Origin: a virus
Length of the DNA: 42,996 nucleotides
Virus record (IMG/VR): IMGVR_UViG_3300045257_000093
Location: 1-42,996 of that record
Direction: 5' to 3' (one strand)
Positions within the stretch are counted from its first letter, which is position 1; every line of letters begins with the position of its first letter. The notes under the pieces were generated by a model, which was not told where the DNA came from, searched no databases, and saw only the letters and a program-made list of their open reading frames with translations. This document shows, in pieces, positions 1 through 7,590 of the stretch. The translations under genes were made by a program, and so were the position numbers.

Positions 1-56
1 CCCAAACTTTCACGTCCGCAAATGAGATTTTCGGTCGCCCAGGGCAAATTTGGCGC

Positions 57-80
57 AATAAAAAGCCGCCCGAAGGCGGC
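57..80 (-). terminator. Rho-independent terminator of the minus-strand zinc-finger gene
   Basis: On the minus strand a perfect 6-bp GC stem (75-80 with 65-70) closes a CGAA/TTCG tetraloop and is followed by TTTTTATT (64 to 57). It sits about 25 nt beyond the stop codon of the minus-strand gene that ends at 105, so it is that gene's terminator. Confidence 0.88.
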
Positions 81-104
81 CCGGCGCAATAATCGTGCGT
101 CTAG

Positions 105-737
105 CTACTCTTTTTTCTTCTTCGGCAGCTTCCCCGCCGCTACCTCGCGCGCTTCCCGCTCCTCGTCTTCCTCGCGGAGATTGTCCCGGATGAACTGCGC
201 TTCCCAAGCTCCCGGCATCCCAGCGGGCGGGCGCGACGCGGAGTAAACCCTTCGACCGCGCGCCGACGCGCAGGTGACGCAGGCCCCGCCCCGCACATAG
301 CGTTCCGGCGCCGCCGTCTTGCACTGCGGGCAGCCGCGCGGGCTCAGGTACTTCCGCTGCAGATCCTCCTCGGCACGCCAGCGGGCCCGACGGTCAGCCA
401 GGATCGCGGGATCGCGCCGTTTTGCGGCGGGGGGCTTGCGCTGCTTGTGGCGCCGCCGGCACTGGTAGCAGTTCCCCGTTCGCGTATCATGCAGAGTGGC
501 GTGCCCGTGCTTGCAGGGCGCCTCCGGGACGAACTTGCGCGTGCGCAGTGCCGCCGCCGCGTCTCGACCGACAGGATACTCAGAGGCCTCAAGGTAGCGT
601 AGTGGGCCGGTAATCAGCTTCTTGTTCTTCGCCGCTAATTTAGCGCAGGCTTGGCAATTACTGCTCGAAGCGTAGCGAACGTTCGATCCGCACTTTTTAC
701 AGTCCACTTTTGACACGTAAGTCGTAGCGGCACCCAT
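105..737 (-). CDS. Multi-zinc-finger phage protein of unknown function
   Basis: This 210-aa basic protein carries several Cys pairs spaced like zinc ribbons or treble clefs: CKKCG and CQAC near the N-terminus, a CKHGH...CYQC block in the middle, and CPQC...CVTC further on. The C-terminus is a charged Glu/Arg/Lys-rich tail. I chose the ATG at 737 because AAGGAG lies 7 nt upstream; the open frame runs 30 codons further but has no ribosome site there. The fingers suggest nucleic-acid or protein binding. The middle block resembles phage treble-clef (HNH/endonuclease VII-like) fingers, but no complete HNH catalytic motif is visible, so I do not call a nuclease. It is a single-gene unit with its own terminator, transcribed away from the lysis genes. 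Confidence 0.8.
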   Translation of the reverse strand: MGAATTYVSKVDCKKCGSNVRYASSSNCQACAKLAAKNKKLITGPLRYLEASEYPVGRDAAAALRTRKFVPEAPCKHGHATLHDTRTGNCYQCRRRHKQRKPPAAKRRDPAILADRRARWRAEEDLQRKYLSPRGCPQCKTAAPERYVRGGACVTCASARGRRVYSASRPPAGMPGAWEAQFIRDNLREEDEEREAREVAAGKLPKKKKE

Positions 738-874
738 TTCACTCTCCTTTCTTGATTTTTGGGTAAGTGGCTCAGCCCAAGCCCACCATAGCACCGCGCC
801 GGAAAGGAGTAAATACCCAATTTCCATTCAAACTCCACTGGATGTGGAGGGTGATATAGGAATAACGGAATGTG

Positions 875-890
875 CGTATATTACTATACG
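875..890. promoter_or_regulatory. 16-bp dyad, candidate operator
   Basis: CGTATA and TATACG are exact reverse complements separated by TTAC. Gapped 6+6 dyads of this size are typical of dimeric repressor sites. The dyad lies between the minus-strand gene (start 737) and the plus-strand lysis unit, where it could act on both. Function is inferred. Confidence 0.4.
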
Positions 891-903
891 ATGTGCGAAG
901 TAG

Positions 904-965
904 CCTTGATTACTTACTTTTCTAGTTAGTTAGTTAAAAGTAGTAGAGTAGTAGTAATATCAAGG
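904..965. repeat. Long imperfect inverted repeat in AT-rich gap
   Basis: Outer arms CCTTGAT (904-910) and ATCAAGG (959-965) and inner arms ACTTTT (916-921) and AAAAGT (936-941) could fold into one interrupted cruciform. The centre contains three TAGT/TTAG tandem steps and the right side several TAG repeats. No gene covers it. Confidence 0.5.
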
Positions 966-1055
966 ACTTACAGCAACCAAAAATTAACCCCAAGCGTACC
1001 CAAGCCACCCAAAGTTCCCCAATGACCTAAACTCGCCGGTACAGCAATTGTGGAG

Positions 1056-1084
1056 TTGACACCGCGCCCCGCCACGGCTACCTT
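1056..1084 (+). promoter_or_regulatory. Putative sigma70 promoter for the lysis cassette
   Basis: A perfect -35 TTGACA (1056-1061) is followed after 17 nt by TACCTT (1079-1084, a weak -10). Transcription would start near 1091, so the GTG at 1122 with its GAGGA site becomes the natural first start codon downstream. Three other promoter candidates in the window share the TTGAC[A/G]-N17 layout. Confidence 0.45.
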
Positions 1085-1121
1085 CGCCCTCATGACCATC
1101 TGGCCATTCCGAGGACGCACC

Positions 1122-1343
1122 GTGAACGAGTCGACCCCCAACGAGCCGATTGCCCCTACCGTTGAGCTGCCGTTGAGCCCGGTTGAGCCCTCCGCGTTCT
1201 TGCCTGAGGAGTCCTACGCCCGGCGCGAGGTCGACGCCATCGAGCGTAAGCTGCAGGCCATCGAAGCCGAAGCCGAGAAGTGGATGGGGGCGAAGGCAGT
1301 GTGGATCAAAAAGCACGTCGCTGACCTGCGAAACCTGCTGTGA
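1122..1343 (+). CDS. Small acidic/coiled-coil protein upstream of endolysin
   Basis: A 73-aa protein begins at GTG 1122, preceded by GAGGA at a 6-nt spacing. An in-frame ATG at 1092 would be nearly leaderless if the promoter at 1056-1084 is real. The N-terminal half is Pro/Glu-rich; the C-terminal half (Ala/Glu/Lys-rich, with Trp-Met-Gly and Trp-Ile-Lys-Lys) is predicted helical. Its stop overlaps the GTG of the endolysin (GTGA), so it belongs to the lysis operon. No transmembrane segment is visible, so it is not a holin. I do not recognise a family. Confidence 0.65.
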   Translation: MNESTPNEPIAPTVELPLSPVEPSAFLPEESYARREVDAIERKLQAIEAEAEKWMGAKAVWIKKHVADLRNLL

Positions 1344-1870
1344 CCCCCGAGTTGCTCAACGCCTGCACGGCCTGCGGCTCACGCTCGGCGGCTGTCTGGG
1401 CCGCGCCGATCACCGACGCGATGGCCGCCTACGAGATCACCACGCGCTACCGCCAAGCGGCCTTTCTGGCGCAGACAGCGCACGAGTCGCTGGGTTTCGC
1501 TTGGGTCCGCGAGCGTTGGAACCCCGAGCAAGTCCCCGCCCAAGCCCGGTACGAAGGCCGTGCGGATCTCGGCAACGTGGTCGCCGGGGACGGCTTCTTT
1601 TTCCGTGGTCGCGGTCTGATCCAGGTCACCGGCCGCGCCAATTACGCCGCGTGCGGCGAGGCGCTCAATCTGCCGCTGCTGGCGCACCCTGAGTTGCTGG
1701 AAGAGCCTGAGAACGCGGCTCGATCGGCCGGCTGGTTCTGGGCGACGCGCGGCCTCAACGAGCTGGCCGACCAGCAGCTCTTCAGCGCAATCACGCGCAA
1801 GATCAACGGAGGCACCAACGGCGCGCAGGATCGCATTGACCGCTACCACCGCGCCCTGGCCGCCCTCTGA
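1340..1870 (+). CDS. Endolysin, glycoside hydrolase family 19 (chitinase-like lysozyme)
   Basis: This 176-aa enzyme cleaves the glycan strands of peptidoglycan at the end of infection. GH19 hallmarks are present: the first catalytic Glu in AHESLGF (E49), the second acid in RYEGRADLGN (E72), and the family motif FFRGRGLIQVTGRANY near residues 90-105. There is no signal peptide or cell-wall-binding domain, so release to the periplasm must depend on the holin encoded next. It starts with GTG at 1340 overlapping the previous stop (GTGA) and ends in TGATG shared with the holin. Length is normal for a single-domain phage GH19 endolysin. Confidence 0.93.
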   Translation: MTPELLNACTACGSRSAAVWAAPITDAMAAYEITTRYRQAAFLAQTAHESLGFAWVRERWNPEQVPAQARYEGRADLGNVVAGDGFFFRGRGLIQVTGRANYAACGEALNLPLLAHPELLEEPENAARSAGWFWATRGLNELADQQLFSAITRKINGGTNGAQDRIDRYHRALAAL

Positions 1871-2232
1871 TGCAAGCGCTACCACCGCCCCCCGACCCGC
1901 ATGAGGCCCTCTGGTGGTGGCAGGCGGCTCGCGGCGCGGCCTTTGCGGCCTTTGCGGCTATCGCGGGCTTCCTCGGGTATCTCCTACGCACCCTGGATGC
2001 TGGCGCTCACGTTTCATGGGGCCGAGCTGTGCTAGAAGCTCTCTCGGCGGGCATGGTTGGCCTGTTTGTCATGTGGATCTGCCAGTCGATGCACTTGACG
2101 CAGGAATGGACAGCAGTATCGGTGGGCGTGTCGGGCTGGTTGGGCGCAAATGCCTCGATCCAGGTCCTGCAGCGCCTCGTGTGGAGCAAGCTCGGGTTGA
2201 ATCGGAGCCACGACAATGACGACCCTAAGTAG
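1870..2232 (+). CDS. Holin
   Basis: This 120-aa membrane protein has three hydrophobic helices (about residues 20-42, 56-76 and 84-104) and a short charged C-terminal tail (NRSHDNDDPK), a topology common to phage holins. It starts at ATG 1870 in a TGATG overlap with the endolysin and is followed by the spanin genes. That order (endolysin, holin, Rz, Rz1) leaves little doubt about its role: it would permeabilise the inner membrane at a set time so that the signal-less endolysin can escape. The specific holin family is not certain from sequence alone. Confidence 0.83.
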   Translation: MQALPPPPDPHEALWWWQAARGAAFAAFAAIAGFLGYLLRTLDAGAHVSWGRAVLEALSAGMVGLFVMWICQSMHLTQEWTAVSVGVSGWLGANASIQVLQRLVWSKLGLNRSHDNDDPK

Positions 2233-2719
2233 CATCGCCAAGGGCCTCGGGGGCGGCCTTTGGAGCGTAGTGGGCAAGGGCGGGGCTTGGGTTTTCAGCC
2301 ACGTCAGGCTCATCATCGAGTACGCCATGATCGCCGCGATGGTGGCGCTCGCAGGGCTCTACGTGGCGCAGCGAATCCACGGCTTGCAGCTCGACACGCA
2401 GGTTCAAAAGCTCACCGGCGACGCGCAACTTGCCGACGGCACGATCAAGGTGCTGGCGCAGGCCAACGTCGACCAAGACGCGGCCATCGCCGGCCTGAAG
2501 GAACTTCGCGCTCGCGACAGCCGGCAGATACAATCCCTGCAAAAGGACTTCAAGAAAACCGACGCTGCGAGCCTGCAGGTCAAAGCCAAACTCGCCGCCC
2601 TGGAGAAAACCAATGTTCAGGCCAAGTCTCTGCTGGATACCGTTGTGCCTGACGTTGCTCGCTGCGTGCTCGACAGTACCCCATGCCCCGCCCATAGCGG
2701 CAGTGTCAACGCGTATTGA
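2216..2719 (+). CDS. Rz: i-spanin (Rz-like)
   Basis: A 167-aa protein has one N-terminal transmembrane segment (about residues 33-54) and a long periplasmic helical, coiled-coil-prone region up to about residue 145. This is the design of inner-membrane spanin subunits, which pair with an outer-membrane lipoprotein to fuse the two membranes after peptidoglycan is cut. It overlaps the holin by 17 nt at its start, and the o-spanin gene begins inside it in another frame (2613). The N-terminal cytoplasmic part (~30 aa) is longer than in lambda Rz. Confidence 0.85.
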   Translation: MTTLSSIAKGLGGGLWSVVGKGGAWVFSHVRLIIEYAMIAAMVALAGLYVAQRIHGLQLDTQVQKLTGDAQLADGTIKVLAQANVDQDAAIAGLKELRARDSRQIQSLQKDFKKTDAASLQVKAKLAALEKTNVQAKSLLDTVVPDVARCVLDSTPCPAHSGSVNAY

Positions 2720-2939
2720 GCAGCCGACGCCCGGAGATGAGTTGCTCGTGCTCTGCGAAGCGCCCATCCACGTCAAGTCGACAACGGTAGGCGCCATCGT
2801 GGCCAACGCCCTCGAAGCCCAAGCGGCCTACGACCATTGCGCGGCGCGCCTGTGCCGCCTGGTCGAATGGTTCAAACCGGCCCAGTGCGATGCCGACACG
2901 CCCCCCTCAGTACCGCCCGCAGCCGCTCCGCGTCGCTGA
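2613..2939 (+). CDS. Rz1: o-spanin lipoprotein (Rz1-like)
   Basis: This 108-aa lipoprotein begins inside the i-spanin gene in a different frame (ATG 2613, GGAG upstream) and extends 220 nt beyond it. A signal peptide ending in the lipobox LLAAC predicts lipidation at Cys19 and sorting to the outer membrane. The mature part is Pro-rich (particularly PPSVPPAAAPRR at the end), as is usual for Rz1. Together with the preceding gene it forms a two-component spanin with overlapping architecture. The HNH gene starts within its last 50 nt. Confidence 0.88.
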   Translation: MFRPSLCWIPLCLTLLAACSTVPHAPPIAAVSTRIEQPTPGDELLVLCEAPIHVKSTTVGAIVANALEAQAAYDHCAARLCRLVEWFKPAQCDADTPPSVPPAAAPRR

Positions 2940-3234
2940 GGCGCCCAAGCCCCGCGTGCATGAGTCACGCGGCTCGGCGCACTCCCGGGGCTACGGTCGC
3001 AAGTGGCGCGAGGCCCGGGCCGGCTACCTTGCGCGCCATCCGCTTTGCGTGCATTGTTTGGCGAAGGGCTACGTGACGGCGGCTACTGAGGTCGATCACA
3101 TCCAGGCCCACCGGGGCGACGCCCGGCTGATGTGGGATTTCGAAAATAACGTCCAAAGTTTATGCAAGCCCTGCCACTCGAAGAAAACTGTAAAAGAAGA
3201 CGGCGGTCTCGGCCGCGAGAGGAAGCAACACTGA
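2890..3234 (+). CDS. HNH endonuclease adjacent to terminase
   Basis: A 114-aa HNH nuclease: two Cys pairs (HPLCVHC and LCKPCH) bind a structural zinc. The beta-beta-alpha metal site is TEVDHI (catalytic His), an Asn in FENNVQSL, and the His of CHSKKT. HNH proteins encoded directly before the terminase genes are common in phages with HK97-type heads; in characterised cases they assist terminase cleavage during packaging. Start ATG 2890 lies within the o-spanin gene. The MPTRPPQYRP N-terminus fits homologues of this kind. The end overlaps TerS by ATGA. Confidence 0.9.
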   Translation: MPTRPPQYRPQPLRVAEAPKPRVHESRGSAHSRGYGRKWREARAGYLARHPLCVHCLAKGYVTAATEVDHIQAHRGDARLMWDFENNVQSLCKPCHSKKTVKEDGGLGRERKQH

Positions 3235-3650
3235 TGCCAGCGCACAAAAAATCCGCAGAGGTCCTCCAGCTCACCGGCGCCGCGTCGCACGACCGGAACC
3301 GCTACGCCGACCGGATCGCCAACGCCGTGCAGGACGACAGCCCCTTGGGCGACGCGCCGAAGCAGACGCTCATTACGTTCGACGAGGCATGGGCAGAGAT
3401 CGTGGATATGTGCCCGCCCGGCGTGCTGCGCAAAAGTGACCGCCTGTTCGTCGAGCAGGCCGCGCGCCTCCACATGCTGCTGCGCAACTGCGCCGCGATC
3501 GACGAGATCGAGGGCCGCGCGCTGCCGCGCATGGAAGTGAAGTACGTCAAGCAATTCGAGAGCCTAATGGCTCGCCTCGGCGCCAGCCCGGCCGACCGCG
3601 GCAAGGTGACCGCGGTCAAGCCGAAGGAAGGCCCGGGTGATTTTGGTTGA
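3234..3650 (+). CDS. terS: Terminase small subunit (P27-like)
   Basis: A 138-aa protein lies between HNH and TerL genes. It has the general look of P27-family small terminases: a basic N-terminus, a helical middle containing LRKSDRLFVEQAARLHMLLR, and the C-terminal region with a short LGASPADRGKV motif that is frequent in this family. It would recognise phage DNA and load it onto the large subunit. I chose ATG 3234 (ATGA overlap with HNH, GAGAGGAAG upstream) rather than an in-frame start 24 codons earlier, which reads through the HNH gene. Confidence 0.85.
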   Translation: MPAHKKSAEVLQLTGAASHDRNRYADRIANAVQDDSPLGDAPKQTLITFDEAWAEIVDMCPPGVLRKSDRLFVEQAARLHMLLRNCAAIDEIEGRALPRMEVKYVKQFESLMARLGASPADRGKVTAVKPKEGPGDFG

Positions 3651-3802
3651 TGCCACGAACGCCCTTGGAGGGTGAGATGGAAGCCCAGATCCGCGAAGAA
3701 GTAGACGCCTTCGAGTTGTTGGAGAATGTAGTACGGGCATTGCCGCGGGGCTACTCATTTGCGGATGCCCTAGAAGCAGTTGAAGAGGCCCAAAGCGCGT
3801 GA
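3650..3802 (+). CDS. Small acidic protein between TerS and TerL
   Basis: A 50-aa frame starts at ATG 3650, sharing TGATG with the TerS stop. A second in-frame ATG at 3677 is preceded by an excellent GGAGGG site, so the translated product may be the 41-aa form. The protein is strongly acidic and helical, with REEVDAFELLENVVRALPRG and a Glu-rich end. It closes in a GTGA overlap with TerL, so it is translationally coupled on both sides. Function unknown; position suggests a packaging accessory. The tight fit between neighbours argues that it is a gene and not a chance frame. Confidence 0.65.
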   Translation: MPRTPLEGEMEAQIREEVDAFELLENVVRALPRGYSFADALEAVEEAQSA

Positions 3803-5499
3803 TTTTGATTGACGCCAAGATGCACCCGTTCTGCGCGTCGGCCCAAAGCTACGTGCAGGGCGTGCTGGACGGGTCGATCCTGGCGTGCGAGCTGATCCGG
3901 CAAGCTTGCGAGCGCCACCAGCGCGACATTTCCCGTATTGGGAGCCCCGACTGGCCGTATGCGTACAATCTGGACGCTGCCGAGCGCGCCACGCTGTTCT
4001 CGACGCGCTTCCCGCACGTCAAAGGCCGCTGGGCCGCCAAGCACGAGCTGTTCCACCCCGAGCCGTGGCAGTGCTTCTGGTACTGCTCGCTGTTCGGCTG
4101 GGTCAACGTCACGACGGGCTTCCGGCGCTTCCGCAAGGGGCGCATGTACGTCCCGCGCAAGAACGGCAAGTCCCTGGCCGCCGCGCCGATCGGGCTCTAC
4201 ATGCTCACGGCGGACAACGAGCCCGGCGCCGAGGTGTTCAGTGGCGCCACGAACGAAAAGCAGGCGTGGGAAGTCTTCGGCCCGGCGAAGCAGATGGCCA
4301 CAATGCGCCCCGACTTCCTCGCACGGTTCGGCGTCCAGATCAACGCCAAGGCGCTTGTCCGCACCGGCACGATGGCCAAGTTCGAGCCGGTCATCGGCAA
4401 GCCAGGCGACGGATCGAGCCCGCATTGCTCGATCACCGACGAGTACCACGAGCACATCACGGACGAACAGCTCGCGACGATGGAGACGGGCATGGGCGCC
4501 CGCGACCAGCCCTTGAGCATCGTGGTCAGCACCGCGGGGGACAATATCGCGGGCCCCTGCCGCGCCGATTGGTTGGAGTGCATGAACGTGCTGCGGCAGA
4601 CCGCCGAGGACGAGGCGCTCTTCGCGCTGATCTACACGATCGACGCCGACGTGGAGTGGGAGTCGGAGAAAGCATTACGCATGGCCAACCCCAACTTCGG
4701 GGTCAGCGTTTCCGCCGAGTTCCTGCTGGCGCAGCAGCGCGACGCGATCAACAACGCGCGCAAGCAGGGCCACTTCAAGATCAAGCACCTGAACGTCTGG
4801 GTCCAAGCGCGCGATGCGTTCATCGACTTGCTCAAGTGGCGCAGCTGCGGCGATCCGAGCCTCAAGATCGAGCAGTACCTCGGGCGCAAGTGCTACCTCG
4901 GGTTGGATCTGGCCTCGAAGGTCGACCTGTGCGCGCTGGAGCTGCTGTTCCCTGAGACCGACGGCACGTTTACGCGGTTCGGCCGGTACTACTTGCCGCG
5001 AGGCACCGTGGACCTGCCGCAGAACCAGCATTACCGCGAGTACGAGGTGCTTGGGCTGCTGCACGTCACCGAAGGCAATATCACCGATTACGAGGAGATC
5101 GAGGCGGACATTCTCGAAGCGGCCAAGCAGTTCGAGGTCGCTGGGCTGGGCTATGATCCGCACGAAGCGACCATGCTGGTGATCCGGCTGGTCGCCGAGG
5201 GGCTTCCGATGGTAGAGTTCGCCGCGAACGTGAGGAACTTCAACGAGCCGATGAAACAAGTTGAAGCCTTGATCTTGAACAAGCAGTTCCGTCATGATGG
5301 CGACAAGGTGATGGAGTGGGCCATGTCCAACGTCTTGGCCAAGGTCGACCGGGGCGGGCGTCTCTACCCGTACAAAGAGACCAACGAAAAGAAAATCGAC
5401 CCGTTTGTGGCGCTCTGCATGGCGGTGGGACTCTTTATGACGGACAACAACACGCCCGATGACTGGTCTGGTTTCCTCGCCTCCCCGGTGATCGGATGA
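3799..5499 (+). CDS. terL: Terminase large subunit
   Basis: The 566-aa packaging motor has an N-terminal ATPase and a C-terminal RNase H-like nuclease. The Walker A-like loop is PRKNGKS (119-125) and Walker B ends in ITDEYHE with D214/E215. The nuclease has a first acid in GLDLASK (D370), a middle acid in GLGYDPHE and a last one in KKIDPFVALCMA. Length is normal for this family (HK97/P27-type, Terminase_1). It starts at GTG 3799 (GTGA overlap with the small gene before); an internal ATG at 3820 is an alternative. Head-side neighbours fit a cos-type HK97 packaging machine, but I could not locate a cos site. Confidence 0.95.
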   Translation: MILIDAKMHPFCASAQSYVQGVLDGSILACELIRQACERHQRDISRIGSPDWPYAYNLDAAERATLFSTRFPHVKGRWAAKHELFHPEPWQCFWYCSLFGWVNVTTGFRRFRKGRMYVPRKNGKSLAAAPIGLYMLTADNEPGAEVFSGATNEKQAWEVFGPAKQMATMRPDFLARFGVQINAKALVRTGTMAKFEPVIGKPGDGSSPHCSITDEYHEHITDEQLATMETGMGARDQPLSIVVSTAGDNIAGPCRADWLECMNVLRQTAEDEALFALIYTIDADVEWESEKALRMANPNFGVSVSAEFLLAQQRDAINNARKQGHFKIKHLNVWVQARDAFIDLLKWRSCGDPSLKIEQYLGRKCYLGLDLASKVDLCALELLFPETDGTFTRFGRYYLPRGTVDLPQNQHYREYEVLGLLHVTEGNITDYEEIEADILEAAKQFEVAGLGYDPHEATMLVIRLVAEGLPMVEFAANVRNFNEPMKQVEALILNKQFRHDGDKVMEWAMSNVLAKVDRGGRLYPYKETNEKKIDPFVALCMAVGLFMTDNNTPDDWSGFLASPVIG

Positions 5500-5660
5500 A
5501 CTTCGCCGCGGTCGACGGGCTCCTGAAGCTGCTCGGCGGCGCGCTCATCGTCTCTGGCGTTGCGCTGCGCTTCGGCGCGCCTTGGGCACTTATTGCTGCC
5601 GGCGCGCTCTGCATCGGCCTTGTCGTTTCATTGCGCCGAGGCCCGACCGATGGCAGCTAA
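5496..5660 (+). CDS. Small two-helix membrane protein between TerL and portal
   Basis: A 54-aa protein starts at ATG 5496 (ATGA overlap with the TerL stop) and ends 11 nt inside the portal gene. It has two hydrophobic stretches, roughly residues 8-24 (LLKLLGGALIVSGVALR) and 29-46 (PWALIAAGALCIGLVVSL), then a basic RRGPTDGS tail: a hairpin membrane protein. Tiny membrane proteins at this spot occur in other HK97-like phages, without a settled function. Possible roles include membrane anchoring of head assembly or superinfection control (inference). Confidence 0.72.
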   Translation: MNFAAVDGLLKLLGGALIVSGVALRFGAPWALIAAGALCIGLVVSLRRGPTDGS

Positions 5661-6918
5661 AGATTCTGTGCTCCACTTCTTCGAGGGCATCCAGGGTGTC
5701 CTTGGTTACCTCGGTAGCGGCTGGTATCCCAGCGGCGCCCGGGACGGCATGGCGCCCTTTCAGTCGGTCGGCTCCGACGCGGGCGTAGTCGTCAGCCCCG
5801 GAGCCGCGCTGCAGCTGGCCACCGTGTGGGCCTGCGTGCGCCTGATCTCCGAGACGGTCGGTACGCTGCCTTTCGAGCTGAAGCAGCCCGACGACAAAGG
5901 CCGGCTCGTCAAGGCCACCAACAGCGCCACGTACCGGATGCTGCGCTACGCGCCCAACGCGCACATGACGGCCGCCGAGTTCTGGGAGATGATGGCCGCC
6001 TCGGTCTGTCTGTGGGGCAACGCCTATGCGGTGAAGGGCAAGATCGCCAACCGTGTGGTCAGCCTCGATCCGTTGCGCCCCGAGTTCGTCACGGTGTTTC
6101 GCAACATGGCCGGCGAGATCAAGTACGCCTACCTCCGCGGCACCGAGCGCACCGAGTATGACGCGTCCGAGATCATGCACATCAAGGGTTTCGGCGTCGA
6201 CGGGCTCGTTGGGCTGTCGCCGATCGCGATGGCCCGCCAGAGTATCGGCCGCTCGATCGCTACCGACCAGGCCAGCGGCAAGGTCTTCCAGTCGGGCTTG
6301 GCCGCCGGCGGTTTCATCAAGTACGCCAACAGCTTCAAGACCAAGGAAGAGCGCGAGGACATTCGCGCCTCCATCGCGGGGTTCACCGGCTCGTCCAACA
6401 TGGGCAAGACGATGGTGCTGGAGAACGGCATGGATTACATGCCGATCACCATGAACCCGATGGACGCGCAGATGCTCGAATCGCGCATGTTCAACATCGA
6501 AGAAAACTGCCGGTGGTACGGCATCCCGCCACCGCTGATCGGTCACATGTCCAAGGCGTCAAGCTGGGCCTCCTCGCTCGAAACGCTGATTCTGCTGTGG
6601 CTCAAGACCGGCCTGCGGAGCTACCTCGTCAAGTTCGAGCAGGGCGTGAGCCGGTCGCTGAGCCTGCCAACCGGCTCGGTCCTGAAGTTCGACCTGGACG
6701 AGCTGGAGCGCGGAGACAGCGCCGCACGCGCCGCACTCTGGAGCGCGTCGGCCCAGAACGGCATCAAGACCCGCAATGAGATCCGGATCGACGAAGGCGA
6801 CGCCGCCATCGACGGCGGCGACGAGCTCACCGTACAGTCCAACCTTGTCCCGCTCGCAAAGCTGGGCGGACTCGGCGGCAAGCCGTCGGCGCCAGCACCC
6901 GGAGACGCGTTGCCATGA
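5650..6918 (+). CDS. Portal protein (HK97-type)
   Basis: This 422-aa protein would form the dodecameric ring through which DNA enters and leaves the head. Family features are present: ATVWACVRLISETVGTLPFE near residues 55-75, the conserved GFGVDGLVGLSPI region, and a C-terminal part with EENCRWYGIPPPLIG. I chose ATG 5650 (MAAKDSVL), which overlaps the small membrane gene; the open frame extends 30 codons upstream but only through that gene. Downstream it shares ATGA with the protease. Order terL-portal-protease-MCP is the classical HK97 arrangement. Confidence 0.95.
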   Translation: MAAKDSVLHFFEGIQGVLGYLGSGWYPSGARDGMAPFQSVGSDAGVVVSPGAALQLATVWACVRLISETVGTLPFELKQPDDKGRLVKATNSATYRMLRYAPNAHMTAAEFWEMMAASVCLWGNAYAVKGKIANRVVSLDPLRPEFVTVFRNMAGEIKYAYLRGTERTEYDASEIMHIKGFGVDGLVGLSPIAMARQSIGRSIATDQASGKVFQSGLAAGGFIKYANSFKTKEEREDIRASIAGFTGSSNMGKTMVLENGMDYMPITMNPMDAQMLESRMFNIEENCRWYGIPPPLIGHMSKASSWASSLETLILLWLKTGLRSYLVKFEQGVSRSLSLPTGSVLKFDLDELERGDSAARAALWSASAQNGIKTRNEIRIDEGDAAIDGGDELTVQSNLVPLAKLGGLGGKPSAPAPGDALP

Positions 6919-7580
6919 AAATGAAATTCCTCAACCAAGCGCTTGACCTCAAGGATGCCGAGGTCCAGGCCGACGGCACGTTCTCCGGCTACGCCTCGAT
7001 CTGGGGCGAGGTCGACAGTTACAACGAGGTCGTCAAGAAAGGCGCCTTCGCCAAGTCGCTGAAGGACTACGCCGCGCGCGGCAAGATGCCGAACCTGCTC
7101 TGGCAGCACCGTTCGGACAAGCCCATCGGCGTGTGGCTGACGATGGTCGAGGACGCCAAGGGCCTCAAGGTCACCGGCAAGCTGGCGCTCGACACGGCGC
7201 AAGGCGCGGAGGCGTATGCGCTGCTGAAGCTGGGCGCCATCGACGGCCTCTCGATCGGCTACGTGGCGACCAAGTGGGAAGAGGACACGAAGACCAATAT
7301 CGTCACCCTCACGGAGATCAATCTCTGGGAGGTTTCGCTCGTCACGTTCCCCGCCGGCCCCGGCGCGCGCGTTGATGGGGTGAAAAACGCGTTGGAACAT
7401 GGCAAGCTATGCTCCATGAAGGAGTTCGAGATGCTCTTGCGCGATGCAGGACTCTCCGTCAAGGACGCCAAGACCGTCGCGGGTCACGGCTACTCCCATC
7501 TCCTACGTCAGCGTGATGTTGACGACCAGAACCGCGAATTGAAGCTGGCCGACGTTCTGGCCGTCATTGCATCTCACTGA
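6915..7580 (+). CDS. Prohead maturation protease (S78, HK97 gp4-like)
   Basis: A 221-aa serine protease processes the capsid precursor. The expected triad is visible: His65 in LLWQHRS, Ser113 in DGLSIGY, and Glu139 in LWEVSLVTFPA; the His position is the same number as in HK97 gp4. The substrate should be the N-terminal delta-like scaffold region of the MCP encoded immediately downstream. Beyond residue 150 the protein has a helical extension typical of these enzymes. It starts with ATG 6915 (ATGA overlap with the portal). Confidence 0.95.
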   Translation: MKMKFLNQALDLKDAEVQADGTFSGYASIWGEVDSYNEVVKKGAFAKSLKDYAARGKMPNLLWQHRSDKPIGVWLTMVEDAKGLKVTGKLALDTAQGAEAYALLKLGAIDGLSIGYVATKWEEDTKTNIVTLTEINLWEVSLVTFPAGPGARVDGVKNALEHGKLCSMKEFEMLLRDAGLSVKDAKTVAGHGYSHLLRQRDVDDQNRELKLADVLAVIASH

Positions 7581-7590
7581 GGACACCACT

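Larger units (their letters stand above)
738..1055. other. AT-rich non-coding region with dyad symmetries
   Basis: About 320 nt without a supported gene lie between the divergent zinc-finger gene and the lysis cassette. Base composition is strikingly AT-rich from about 838 to 1000 compared with the rest of the window. It holds an exact dyad, CGTATA-TTAC-TATACG (875-890), and a longer imperfect inverted repeat (CCTTGAT 904-910 with ATCAAGG 959-965; ACTTTT 916-921 with AAAAGT 936-941) around short TAGT repeats. It looks regulatory (promoter/operator, or a DNA-unwinding site); I cannot assign a specific promoter to the minus-strand gene. Confidence 0.6.

Noticed and set aside
1050-1121. Upstream start for the small lysis-operon protein
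   Set aside because: The region overlaps the promoter-like element and has no ribosome site; GTG 1122 with GAGGA fits better.
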